Positions 1 through 7,333 of a DNA stretch of 15,278 nt are shown here, in pieces; position 1 is the stretch's first letter, and each line of letters begins with the position of its first letter. The notes beneath the pieces are model-generated. The model was not told the DNA's origin and made no database searches. It saw only the letters and a program-made list of their open reading frames with translations. The stretch is from CAZWXH01 sp964637725 (lineage in GTDB: Bacteria; Bacillota_I; Bacilli_A; Erysipelotrichales; Coprobacillaceae): assembly GCA_964637725.1 (NCBI GenBank), contig CAZWXH010000040.1, forward strand, positions 1-15,278. Direction: 5' to 3'. A program made the position numbers and the translations under genes.

Positions 1-49
1 TATTAAAAAGAACTGATTTTATGGGTATTTTTTGAGTTGTATCTAAATA

Positions 50-81
50 AATAATAAAAATCTCCTTAGTTCAAGGAGATT
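50..81 (-). terminator. Rho-independent terminator of the sensory operon
   Basis: A perfect 9-bp inverted repeat (arms 59-67 and 73-81, 5-nt loop) is followed on the minus strand by a T-rich tract (TTTATTATTTATTT). It lies at the end of the binding-lipoprotein gene, and the last arm includes two bases of the TAA stop. Read on the plus strand there is no T-run, so it works only for minus-strand transcription. Confidence 0.8.
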
Positions 82-1027
82 AATCGATAGGAAAAACAAT
101 CTTTTGATTTTCATTATAAAACATATTTTCTTTAGTAATGACAACTGTTTTTGTATATCTTTTTTCACTTGTGGGCTTATTGTTTGTCACAATATGATAT
201 GCTTCCTCAACACCTAAATACCCTATTGCAAAAGGTGTTTGAACAACCAAAGCATCAATATCTCCAGTTTCAAGCATTGCTACTGAAATTGGATTATTAT
301 CAAAAGCGACAACAGATACAGTATCCTTTAATCCTAATTCTTCAATCGCATACCCTACTCCTAAAGTTGTCCACTCATTAAAAGTCACAATAACATTAAT
401 ACTTGGATAATCTTTTAAAAATTGTTTTGTCATTTGGGTCGCAGATTCTGTATTAGATAAAACATTAATAGTATATGTATTTGTAATATTAGGATCTTGT
501 TTAATTCTTTCTCTAAAACCATTTTCTCTTTCTTGACCATTTGCGGTATACTGAGCAAAGTTTACAATTCCTACTTTTTTCTTTTTATTATTTAATTGAA
601 TAACTGCATCTCCCGCCATTTGACCAGCTTTAAAGTTATCTGTTGTAATGCGTGCACTGACCTTCTTAGAATTAACATCACTATCAATAATAACAACAGG
701 AATGCCTTGACTTGTCGCTTTTTCTACAGGCTTTACCAATTGATTATAATCAATTGAAGATAAAACAATAGCATCAACTTTATCTTTTATAGCTTGTTCT
801 ATCATGCTTATTTGGGTTTGATAATCTTCTTCATTATCTGGTCCCATATAACTTAAATCAATGTTATATTCCTTACTCGCTGCATTAGAGCCTGATTGAA
901 CTGATTTAAAAAACTGTGAGGTTGTTGATTTCACAATAACAGCAATCCTAATCTTATCAGTTTGAGGAGTACAACCAACAAGGAGGAAAGTTATAATAAT
1001 CAATATATATATCTTTTTAAAAACCAT
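80..1027 (-). CDS. Sugar-type periplasmic-binding lipoprotein, probably the sensor subunit of a three-component system
   Basis: 315 aa. The N-terminus is a lipoprotein signal: Lys4-Lys5, a hydrophobic stretch at about 6-17, and lipobox LVGC with Cys19 as the likely lipidated residue. The rest resembles the ribose/galactose-binding (Peripla_BP_4) fold: a beta strand at IRIAVIVKS (27-34), a substrate-contact region near 35-42, DAIVLSS (85-91), GIPVVIIDSDV (108-118), VGIVNF (152-157) and SVVAFDNNP (238-246). It should sit on the outer face of the membrane. It is the last gene of the operon, overlapping the kinase gene by 11 bp, with a good Shine-Dalgarno inside that gene. No transporter permease or ATPase for it is present, so I infer it presents a ligand (perhaps a sugar) to the kinase rather than feeding a transporter. 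Family assignment is firm; ligand and sensor role are inferred. Confidence 0.88.
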   Translation of the reverse strand: MVFKKIYILIIITFLLVGCTPQTDKIRIAVIVKSTTSQFFKSVQSGSNAASKEYNIDLSYMGPDNEEDYQTQISMIEQAIKDKVDAIVLSSIDYNQLVKPVEKATSQGIPVVIIDSDVNSKKVSARITTDNFKAGQMAGDAVIQLNNKKKKVGIVNFAQYTANGQERENGFRERIKQDPNITNTYTINVLSNTESATQMTKQFLKDYPSINVIVTFNEWTTLGVGYAIEELGLKDTVSVVAFDNNPISVAMLETGDIDALVVQTPFAIGYLGVEEAYHIVTNNKPTSEKRYTKTVVITKENMFYNENQKIVFPID

Positions 1028-2738
1028 AATATTCCTCCTTTGTTGCTGGAATACGAATTGTAATCATTGTTCCTACATCTAATTTACTTTCAACAACAAT
1101 CCCATATTCTTCGCCAAAATAAATCTGGATACGGTCGTTTACATTCTTAACTCCTATACCTTTACTATCAGTCAACTCTTTATGTAAGATACTAGACACT
1201 TGTTCTTCAGTCATGCCAACTCCATTATCACTAATAGAGAAAACAATAGAGTCATTATCTTTATAGGCTTTAATCACTATTCTTCCTTCATCGATATTCC
1301 CAGAAACGCCATGATATAATGCATTTTCTATAATAGGTTGTAATGTAATCTTATTACAGAAGTAAGGCATAACTTCAGGATCAATATCAAATGAATAAGT
1401 AAATTGATCTTTGTAACGATAACTTTGAATAACTAAGTAATTCTTGGCATGTTGAATTTCTTTTTCGATAGGGATTAATTCATAGCCTTTAGATATACTA
1501 ATTCTAAATAATTGTCCTAAAGCACTAACCATTCTCACGGCGTCTTGCGTTTTCTCTCTTTCACACATCCACTGTATAGAGTCTAGTGTATTGTATAAAA
1601 AATGCGGATTAATCTGGGCTTGTAAAGCTTTAAGTTCTGTCTTTCTTAAAGTGACTTCTTCTTGTTTGACTTTTTCCATTAAATATTGAATTTGACCAAC
1701 CATATGGTCAAAAGAATGTGATAATTGATTAAACTCTTTAACACCTTGAACAGATGAATACTTATAATCAATCGCATTATTTTCAAACTCATTCATTGCC
1801 TTAACTAAAGATCGAACAGGATTCGTTATTTTTCTTGTCAATAAGAATACTAACCCTGACGCAATCATAATAATGAAAATAAGAATAACCACAATATTCT
1901 CAATAGCTGTTAAAACCTTCGCATCTACAAGCTCACTTACATAACTTACACCAATGATACGCCAATTAAAGTTAGGCACATCACTGACTGTATAGATAAT
2001 TCCATTATTGATAACACTACCCGTTTGTAAAGTATCAATAAAATTAGAATCTTCTTGTTTTATATCAAGATACAATAATTGTTGTAAAGGATGATAAACA
2101 ATGTCTTTATGACTATTGGTGATAAAACAATAACCATGTTGCCCTATTCCAACATTATCAATATAACTCGCCATAGCTGAGAAACGTATATCCATTGTAA
2201 TAAAGACTTCTCTATCATAGCAGTCTGACCATTTCTTTTGTGAAGCAGTGACAACCCATGGATAAGTTTCTTTAAAGATATTTTGAATATGAGGGGCACT
2301 AATATTATAATCAGTACTATTCTCATCATATTGTTGTGTAAAAGAAAGATTGTTTTCTATCTCATCCTTTAAAACATACTTCCCTTGATAATTTAAGATC
2401 TTTCCATTCTCATCATAAATAACAATAGAAACAATATCTTCACTTAAATCAACCATTGTTTGGGTATATTCTTTAATTGTTTGTGTTGTTTTAGCATTTA
2501 TAACGGTATTAACAATCTTTTCCATATTATGCTTCAATGTTCCTGAATAATTTTCAACAGCATTAGATACCTGAGCAATCGATTGTTCAGTATTTGTTTT
2601 TGCGACTGATAATAACGATTCTTGAAAAACTTGATAAAATGAAGTTGTTAAAATAATCGAAACAGCGATCACTGTCCCAATTACAAATAACATTAAATAG
2701 ATAGAAAAAGGGAATTGTTTTTTTTGTCTTTTTTTCAT
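1017..2738 (-). CDS. YesM/LytS-type sensor histidine kinase with extracellular sensing domain
   Basis: 573 aa membrane kinase. TM1 is at about 12-35. An extracellular region of roughly 240 residues (about 36-278) is consistent with a Cache-type sensor fold (WVVTASQKKW, FNWRIIGVSYVSEL). TM2 is at about 281-300, and a HAMP-like segment at about 301-355 contains TNPVRSL. A short coiled coil leads to the His_kinase (PF06580-type) motif QAQINPHFLYNTLDSIQWM, with His379 as the likely phosphorylation site. The HATPase domain shows the N box (QPIIENAL, Asn472), G1 (DNGVGM, Asp504) and G2 (GIGVKN, 527-531), so it looks catalytically complete. It overlaps the upstream response regulator by 4 bp (ATGA), implying translational coupling, and contains the next gene's ribosome binding site. 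It should phosphorylate that regulator after sensing a ligand directly or through the co-encoded lipoprotein. Signal unknown. Confidence 0.93.
   Translation of the reverse strand: MKKRQKKQFPFSIYLMLFVIGTVIAVSIILTTSFYQVFQESLLSVAKTNTEQSIAQVSNAVENYSGTLKHNMEKIVNTVINAKTTQTIKEYTQTMVDLSEDIVSIVIYDENGKILNYQGKYVLKDEIENNLSFTQQYDENSTDYNISAPHIQNIFKETYPWVVTASQKKWSDCYDREVFITMDIRFSAMASYIDNVGIGQHGYCFITNSHKDIVYHPLQQLLYLDIKQEDSNFIDTLQTGSVINNGIIYTVSDVPNFNWRIIGVSYVSELVDAKVLTAIENIVVILIFIIMIASGLVFLLTRKITNPVRSLVKAMNEFENNAIDYKYSSVQGVKEFNQLSHSFDHMVGQIQYLMEKVKQEEVTLRKTELKALQAQINPHFLYNTLDSIQWMCEREKTQDAVRMVSALGQLFRISISKGYELIPIEKEIQHAKNYLVIQSYRYKDQFTYSFDIDPEVMPYFCNKITLQPIIENALYHGVSGNIDEGRIVIKAYKDNDSIVFSISDNGVGMTEEQVSSILHKELTDSKGIGVKNVNDRIQIYFGEEYGIVVESKLDVGTMITIRIPATKEEYYGF
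1034..1041 (-). promoter_or_regulatory. Ribosome binding site of the binding lipoprotein, inside the kinase gene
   Basis: AAAGGAGG on the minus strand lies 6 nt before the ATG at 1027, within the last codons of the kinase gene. It fixes the lipoprotein start and shows that the 11-bp overlap is real, giving independent but coupled translation. Confidence 0.85.
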
Positions 2739-4324
2739 TTCTCTTGTTCCCTCATCTTATGAGGAGAAACTCCATATTGTCTTTTAAAACAATAACTAAA
2801 GTAATGCTGATCATTATATCCACATTGTGATGCTATTTCTAATAACTTCGCAGATGAATACATAACCATATCCTTAGCAACTTCCATTCTCTTTTTCGTT
2901 AATAACGCAACAAAACTTTCCCCTTTCACTTTTTTAATTAAAGCACTTAAATAACTTATACTGACATGTAATTGTTCACTAGCCATTGATAGCGAAAACT
3001 CATCATTACTATATTCCTTATCAATAAGTGCAATTAATTCATCACATATAACAACACTATTCAATCTATTTTGTTTAAGTATTAATTCCTTACAATACAC
3101 ACAAAATTCTGTGATTGCTTTTCTTTTTTCATTAAAAGATTGTTCTGATACAATTGAAGATATATCAGCTGCCTTCTTTAATAAAAGATTAACTGATTCA
3201 TCATCACATAAAGATCTAGCAATTGTACAAGTTGTTGTAATCATATGAACAATCAATAAATCAACATCAGCTCTAGCCATATGAGAATCAATAATTTCTA
3301 TAAATAAAGCAGAAATAAATTTCACAACTTCCTCTACATCTTTAGACTTCAAAAGCCTTTCTAATTGTGAAGAAATTGATTCAACATATTCATATTGAAT
3401 CGTATCAACACGCTCTATATCTTCAATATAACTAATGTTTAAACGCACTCCAACACCATATTCAATCGCATTACATGCAACAACATAAGCACTATGTGCT
3501 TTTGTTATTTGATCAACAATACCACTAATTCCTATATAACAATCTTGATCAACAACTCTTTTTGTGATTTGAACTATTTCATTTGTGATGATATCTAAGT
3601 ACTTTTCTATTTCCCATTCCATTCCCGACAACAAAGATACTATTTTACCATGCGAATAAAATGATCCACATCTTAAATATTTATATGCCACTGTATTAAT
3701 CGCATTTAAGTGTTGTTCATCAGTTATAACCTCACCAAATCTATCAAAGAATCTTGTTACGACAACAACATATCTTGATTTATCATCTAATGATTGTCTA
3801 ATGTTTAGATCATAAGCTATTTGATTCATTCTTTCTTCAAATAATTCATCTCCAACATTATCATTATCTAATAATAAAGACATTAAAAATTGATTCATTC
3901 TTAATTGTTGAACATCAATCTCTTTATGCTTTGTAAATAAAGAACCAACATCATCCATCTTTTCTTTAATATCTTCTAACTCTTTTGTGATTTCATCTTT
4001 AGAGATTGGTTTAAGTAAATATTTAATAATATTATATTGAATTGCTTGTTGAGCATAACTAAAATCATCATAACCACTCAGAAACGCTATTTGCATAGCA
4101 GGTCTAATTTCTCTTACTTTTCTAGCTAAGTCAATACCTGAGATAAAAGGCATTTTTATATCAGTTAATAAAAGATCAGGCTCTAATTCTTCAACAAGTT
4201 CTAAAGCCTCTACACCATTTTCAGCTTCTCCAATAACTTTAAAACCTATCTTCTCCCAATCTATTGTTTCTATTAAGGATTGGCGTAATTCAATTTCATC
4301 ATCTGCCACTATAACTGTATACAT
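2735..4324 (-). CDS. YesN-type response regulator, REC plus AraC-type DNA-binding domain
   Basis: 529 aa from the start chosen here. The receiver domain (about 1-122) has the acidic pair Asp8/Asp9, phospho-acceptor Asp55 (LLLTDIKMP), Ser83 and Lys105 (LLKP). A long central region (about 130-430) has no recognised motif but is typical in length for YesN-like regulators. The C-terminal about 90 residues form a double helix-turn-helix of AraC type (LSMASEQLHVSISYLSALIKK; then LLEIASQCGYNDQHYFSYCFKRQYGVSPHKMR). The ATG at 4324 has a perfect Shine-Dalgarno. A longer in-frame reading from 4381 would begin upstream of the predicted transcription start and adds 19 residues before the receiver domain, so I reject it. 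It is the first gene of the operon and partner of the downstream kinase. Target genes are unknown; nearby sugar or peptide functions are possible. Confidence 0.93.
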   Translation of the reverse strand: MYTVIVADDEIELRQSLIETIDWEKIGFKVIGEAENGVEALELVEELEPDLLLTDIKMPFISGIDLARKVREIRPAMQIAFLSGYDDFSYAQQAIQYNIIKYLLKPISKDEITKELEDIKEKMDDVGSLFTKHKEIDVQQLRMNQFLMSLLLDNDNVGDELFEERMNQIAYDLNIRQSLDDKSRYVVVVTRFFDRFGEVITDEQHLNAINTVAYKYLRCGSFYSHGKIVSLLSGMEWEIEKYLDIITNEIVQITKRVVDQDCYIGISGIVDQITKAHSAYVVACNAIEYGVGVRLNISYIEDIERVDTIQYEYVESISSQLERLLKSKDVEEVVKFISALFIEIIDSHMARADVDLLIVHMITTTCTIARSLCDDESVNLLLKKAADISSIVSEQSFNEKRKAITEFCVYCKELILKQNRLNSVVICDELIALIDKEYSNDEFSLSMASEQLHVSISYLSALIKKVKGESFVALLTKKRMEVAKDMVMYSSAKLLEIASQCGYNDQHYFSYCFKRQYGVSPHKMREQEK

Positions 4325-4329
4325 ATTGA

Positions 4330-4337
4330 CCTCCTTT
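4330..4337 (-). promoter_or_regulatory. Ribosome binding site deciding the response regulator start
   Basis: AAAGGAGG on the minus strand, with a 5-nt gap (TCAAT) to the ATG at 4324. It supports the shorter 529-residue protein over the 548-residue reading. Confidence 0.88.
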
Positions 4338-4352
4338 AAATACTTTTTATAA

Positions 4353-4381
4353 ATTGTAACACATTTGTTTTTGTTATACAA
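4353..4381 (-). promoter_or_regulatory. Sigma-A-type promoter of the sensory operon
   Basis: On the minus strand TTGTAT (4381-4376) is separated by exactly 17 bp from TACAAT (4358-4353), and the -10 is preceded by TGT, giving an extended -10. The start of transcription should be near 4346, about 22 nt before the ATG. The -35 overlaps the edge of the upstream operon's U-tract. The -10 is strong; the -35 matches consensus only at TTG. Confidence 0.65.
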
Positions 4382-4406
4382 AAAAAGTAGATTTAAAATC
4401 TACTTT
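4380..4406 (-). terminator. Rho-independent terminator of the opp-peptidase operon
   Basis: An 11-bp palindromic stem (arms 4384-4394 and 4396-4406, core GTAGATTT/AAATCTAC) with its innermost A-T pairs opening as the loop, followed on the minus strand by a run of seven T. The TAG stop codon of the M24 gene (4400-4402) lies inside the stem. There is no T-run on the plus strand. Confidence 0.8.
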
Positions 4407-5626
4407 ATAAAATATATTTTATCTCTATTCGGATATAAGAAAGTCACTCCCATATTTGTAAAAGATACTGTCTCTTCACTAAAGAATGTATAAGTTATGC
4501 CATTGTATTGATACTTTATATTAAGTTCTAAAGCATAGACAGTATTATAAGACATCTTCACATCCCCTTTAATAGGGATAGGATTTTGGTTGTTCCATAG
4601 ACCAATAGTTGGTCCAGGCCCATGTCCATAAATATTACATGGATGAGAATAAAGGCAAGCATCAATATTTTCATTCTTAGCCTTATTTAATGCATCAATT
4701 AAAACATCATTTCCAGTTTTTCCATCTTCCATTGATTCACAGACAATATCTTGGAAACGATTATTCACTTTAAATCCATCTTTCATCCATTGTGGTACAT
4801 CACTGTCTTCATCTTTTGCGACATATGCTAATCTTTGTGTATCACTACATATATTTAAGTATTTAATCCCAAAGTCACAATGTAGTAAGTCACCTTTTTG
4901 AATAACACCTTCATAGATAACACCATCATGCCCTTCTCTTTGAATATCAATAGTTGGTGAAAACCAGTATTGTAATCCTAGTTTTGTAACTTCATCCATC
5001 ATAAAGAATTCTAAATCTTCACATGTTGTCACATTAGGGACAATAGTCTTTAAACTATATGTTTTTTCAATGATAGAAAAAGCAATATTCATTAAGTCTT
5101 CATATAAAGATAATTCTGTAGGTGTTCTAATTTCCATGATTTTAATAGGAATCAAATCATCAACCACAAATCTTTTTGTATATTCTGGTTTCAAACTTTC
5201 CTTTAACATTTCATATAAACCATAACTTAAACCATCAGCATAAGTAAAGTCCTTAGAAATATTAATTGCGATTGTTTGAGGATCATATTCATCAAATAAG
5301 CGATTTAATGCATCCATCTGTTCCTCTTTACCAAAGTTCCAATATTGAGGATAGAAGCTATTTAATGCCTCATCTGGCATACTTAAAGAAAAACGTTTAA
5401 CATCATTTTTATCTTTGATAAAAACTAGCATCGTAATTCTTCTTGCTGTTAAATAAGATGCTGGTGTTAAAGAATCAAAAACCAAATCTTCATGATATTC
5501 TTTACTCGCAACAATCCATGCATCGCTATGACTTTCATTCATCACATCAACAACAATATGATCTAATCTTTCCTTTAAACAAATATCCTTAATACGATAC
5601 TGTTCTTTTATTGTTTTTATTTCCAT
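4400..5626 (-). CDS. M24-family metallopeptidase (aminopeptidase P/creatinase-like), cytoplasmic
   Basis: 408 aa with no signal peptide or membrane segment, so cytoplasmic. Residues 1 to about 155 form a divergent creatinase-N-like domain; about 165-400 form the pita-bread catalytic domain. The five metal ligands expected for M24 enzymes are visible: Asp251 (LLHCDFGIKY), Asp262 (SDTQRL), His335 (YGHGPG), Glu367 (YALELNI) and Glu384 (FSEETVSFT). The fold should therefore hold a two-metal site and cleave N-terminal residues from short peptides. The usual EPG at the fourth ligand is ELN here, so Xaa-Pro specificity should not be assumed. It is the last gene of the opp operon, 51 bp after oppA, with its own strong ribosome binding site (AAGGAGG, ATG at 5626). 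Context suggests it processes imported peptides. Family sure; substrate inferred. Confidence 0.88.
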   Translation of the reverse strand: MEIKTIKEQYRIKDICLKERLDHIVVDVMNESHSDAWIVASKEYHEDLVFDSLTPASYLTARRITMLVFIKDKNDVKRFSLSMPDEALNSFYPQYWNFGKEEQMDALNRLFDEYDPQTIAINISKDFTYADGLSYGLYEMLKESLKPEYTKRFVVDDLIPIKIMEIRTPTELSLYEDLMNIAFSIIEKTYSLKTIVPNVTTCEDLEFFMMDEVTKLGLQYWFSPTIDIQREGHDGVIYEGVIQKGDLLHCDFGIKYLNICSDTQRLAYVAKDEDSDVPQWMKDGFKVNNRFQDIVCESMEDGKTGNDVLIDALNKAKNENIDACLYSHPCNIYGHGPGPTIGLWNNQNPIPIKGDVKMSYNTVYALELNIKYQYNGITYTFFSEETVSFTNMGVTFLYPNRDKIYFIK

Positions 5627-5641
5627 AAATCCTCCTTAAGT

Positions 5642-5670
5642 AGATAAGAAAGGAGGTACAATGTACCCCC
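5642..5670 (-). terminator. Intercistronic hairpin after oppA (attenuator or mRNA-stabilising)
   Basis: GGGGGTAC and GTACCTCC form an 8-bp stem with one G-U pair and a 3-nt ATT loop (arms 5670-5663 and 5659-5652). On the minus strand it is followed by TTTCTTATCTA, a short interrupted T-tract. This is the GC-richest spot in the local spacer. The weak tract suggests partial termination, or protection of upstream oppA mRNA from 3' decay, leaving less transcript for the peptidase gene. Confidence 0.55.
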
Positions 5671-5677
5671 ATAATTC

Positions 5678-7315
5678 TTATTTAAAATAAGCTCTAGTTA
5701 AATTGTAATGTCCTTCTGGTGAAGAAGTTACACCTTCTAATTTAGCAACTTTTAAATGAGGATCAGAATATCCAAATAGAGGAATTACATAAGCGTTTTC
5801 TTCTACTAAATATTTTTCAGCTTCATGTAATTTTTCTAAACGAGCATCACCATCTAATTTGTTAGCAGCTGTAACCATTGCTTCAAACTTAGCATCATCA
5901 GTAGTGTTCCCTGGAGTAGTTGCTCCAACGTTCATTGATAAGTAAGCCATTGGATCGATGAAGTCTGCAGTCATTGCATGACGACAAATTTCAAATTCAC
6001 CTTTGTCACGAGCGTCAAAGAAAGCTTCACCTTCCATTGGTTTATATTCTAAATCAATGAAAGCTTTTGCGAATGACGCTTGTAAAGATTGAACAACTGT
6101 TTTATGCATAGCATTATCATTTGAAGAGTAAGCTAATTTTAATCTCTTAGATTCACTATACCCAGCTTTTTTCATTAATTCAATTGCTTTATCTAAATTA
6201 AATTCTGCATACTTTCCTTTAGCATCTGCTTCTTCACGGAAGTCTCCGTCAACACCAGGAATACCTACAGGAATCATACCATTTAATTCATAAGCATTAG
6301 GACCTTTATCAACAACTTCTAACATTGCTTTACGATCTACTGCATATGACATTGCTTTACGAACATTAACATCTTTTAATGCTTCGTTAGTATTTTCATC
6401 GCCTGCATTTACTAAGACATAGTAGTTACATACGAATGGATCAATGTTATAAACTAATTTCTTTAAATCTTCTTTACTTGCAATTGTTTTATCATTAACG
6501 TTAGTAGCGAAATCAAGTTGTCCTGATTCAAATGCTGTTGTTTGAGAATCTTTATCAGAAATATTTTTGAATTCAATACCATCTGCTTTTACTTCACTAG
6601 CAGCATAGTAGTTTTCATTTTTAGATAATACGATTTTGTCTTTAACACTTACAGTATCCACTTTGAAAGCTCCGTTAGTTGGATATTTAGTATCTAAAGC
6701 CCATGTAGACTTAGCTACATCTTTAACGTTTTCTTCAAAGTATGCTTTTTGCACTGGATAGAATACAGTGTTAGTTAATAAAGATGTGAAATAAGCACAT
6801 TTTTCATTTAATGTGATTTCTAAAGTTGTTGCATCAACAGCTTTAACAGCCATATCTTTTAATTCATCCATTTTTAAGTATGCTTCCCAACCTTTGTCAG
6901 TCATTTTTCCTGCACCCTTAACATATTGATAAATAAATTGTGTATAGTAACCACCAGTTACTACAGCACGTTTCATAGAATAAGCAAAGTCCTCAGCTGT
7001 TAAGGCTTTACCATCACTCCATTTTAAATCACCTTTAATCTTAATAGTGTATGTTAATCCATCATCACTAATAGTTGGCATATCAGTTGCTAATAGTGGT
7101 TCAACACTACCATCTTTTGCTAATCTGTATAACCCCTCATAAGCTTGAGCTAATACGTTAGCTGTAACTGAATCGTCTACAACAGCTGGATCAGGGTTTG
7201 CGAAGTCTTTACCAGAACCAACACGAATAACTGATCCTGATTCATCTCCCCCACCGCATCCAACTAATGCAACTGCCATTGCTAAACTCATTAAACCTGC
7301 AAATAGTTTTTTCAT
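5678..7315 (-). CDS. oppA: Oligopeptide/dipeptide ABC transporter substrate-binding lipoprotein
   Basis: 545 aa from the ATG at 7315. The signal peptide is MKKLFAGLMS plus a hydrophobic core with lipobox ALVGC (Cys20), then a Gly/Asp-rich linker, so it is anchored on the outer membrane face. The family 5 solute-binding (SBP_bac_5) signature is clear at about 89-117 (YTIKIKGDLKWSDGK, then LTAEDFAYSMKRAV). Total length is normal for OppA/DppA proteins. It should capture peptides and deliver them to OppBC. An in-frame TTG at 7333 would add six residues, but those codons contain the Shine-Dalgarno AAAGGAGA, so the ATG is the real start. It is the fifth gene of the operon, after both ATPases, and is followed by a hairpin and the M24 peptidase gene. 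Peptide versus another family 5 ligand such as nickel or a glycan cannot be decided from sequence; the operon favours peptides. Confidence 0.92.
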   Translation of the reverse strand: MKKLFAGLMSLAMAVALVGCGGGDESGSVIRVGSGKDFANPDPAVVDDSVTANVLAQAYEGLYRLAKDGSVEPLLATDMPTISDDGLTYTIKIKGDLKWSDGKALTAEDFAYSMKRAVVTGGYYTQFIYQYVKGAGKMTDKGWEAYLKMDELKDMAVKAVDATTLEITLNEKCAYFTSLLTNTVFYPVQKAYFEENVKDVAKSTWALDTKYPTNGAFKVDTVSVKDKIVLSKNENYYAASEVKADGIEFKNISDKDSQTTAFESGQLDFATNVNDKTIASKEDLKKLVYNIDPFVCNYYVLVNAGDENTNEALKDVNVRKAMSYAVDRKAMLEVVDKGPNAYELNGMIPVGIPGVDGDFREEADAKGKYAEFNLDKAIELMKKAGYSESKRLKLAYSSNDNAMHKTVVQSLQASFAKAFIDLEYKPMEGEAFFDARDKGEFEICRHAMTADFIDPMAYLSMNVGATTPGNTTDDAKFEAMVTAANKLDGDARLEKLHEAEKYLVEENAYVIPLFGYSDPHLKVAKLEGVTSSPEGHYNLTRAYFK

Positions 7316-7322
7316 AATACGT

Positions 7323-7330
7323 TCTCCTTT
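7323..7330 (-). promoter_or_regulatory. Ribosome binding site deciding the oppA start
   Basis: AAAGGAGA on the minus strand lies 7 nt before the ATG at 7315. An upstream in-frame TTG would place this site inside coding sequence and has no comparable site of its own. Confidence 0.85.
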
Positions 7331-7333
7331 CAA

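Noticed and set aside
1..49. End of another gene at the left edge
   Set aside because: All three plus-strand frames meet a stop within the first 35 bases and there is no recognisable coding or promoter signal on either strand.
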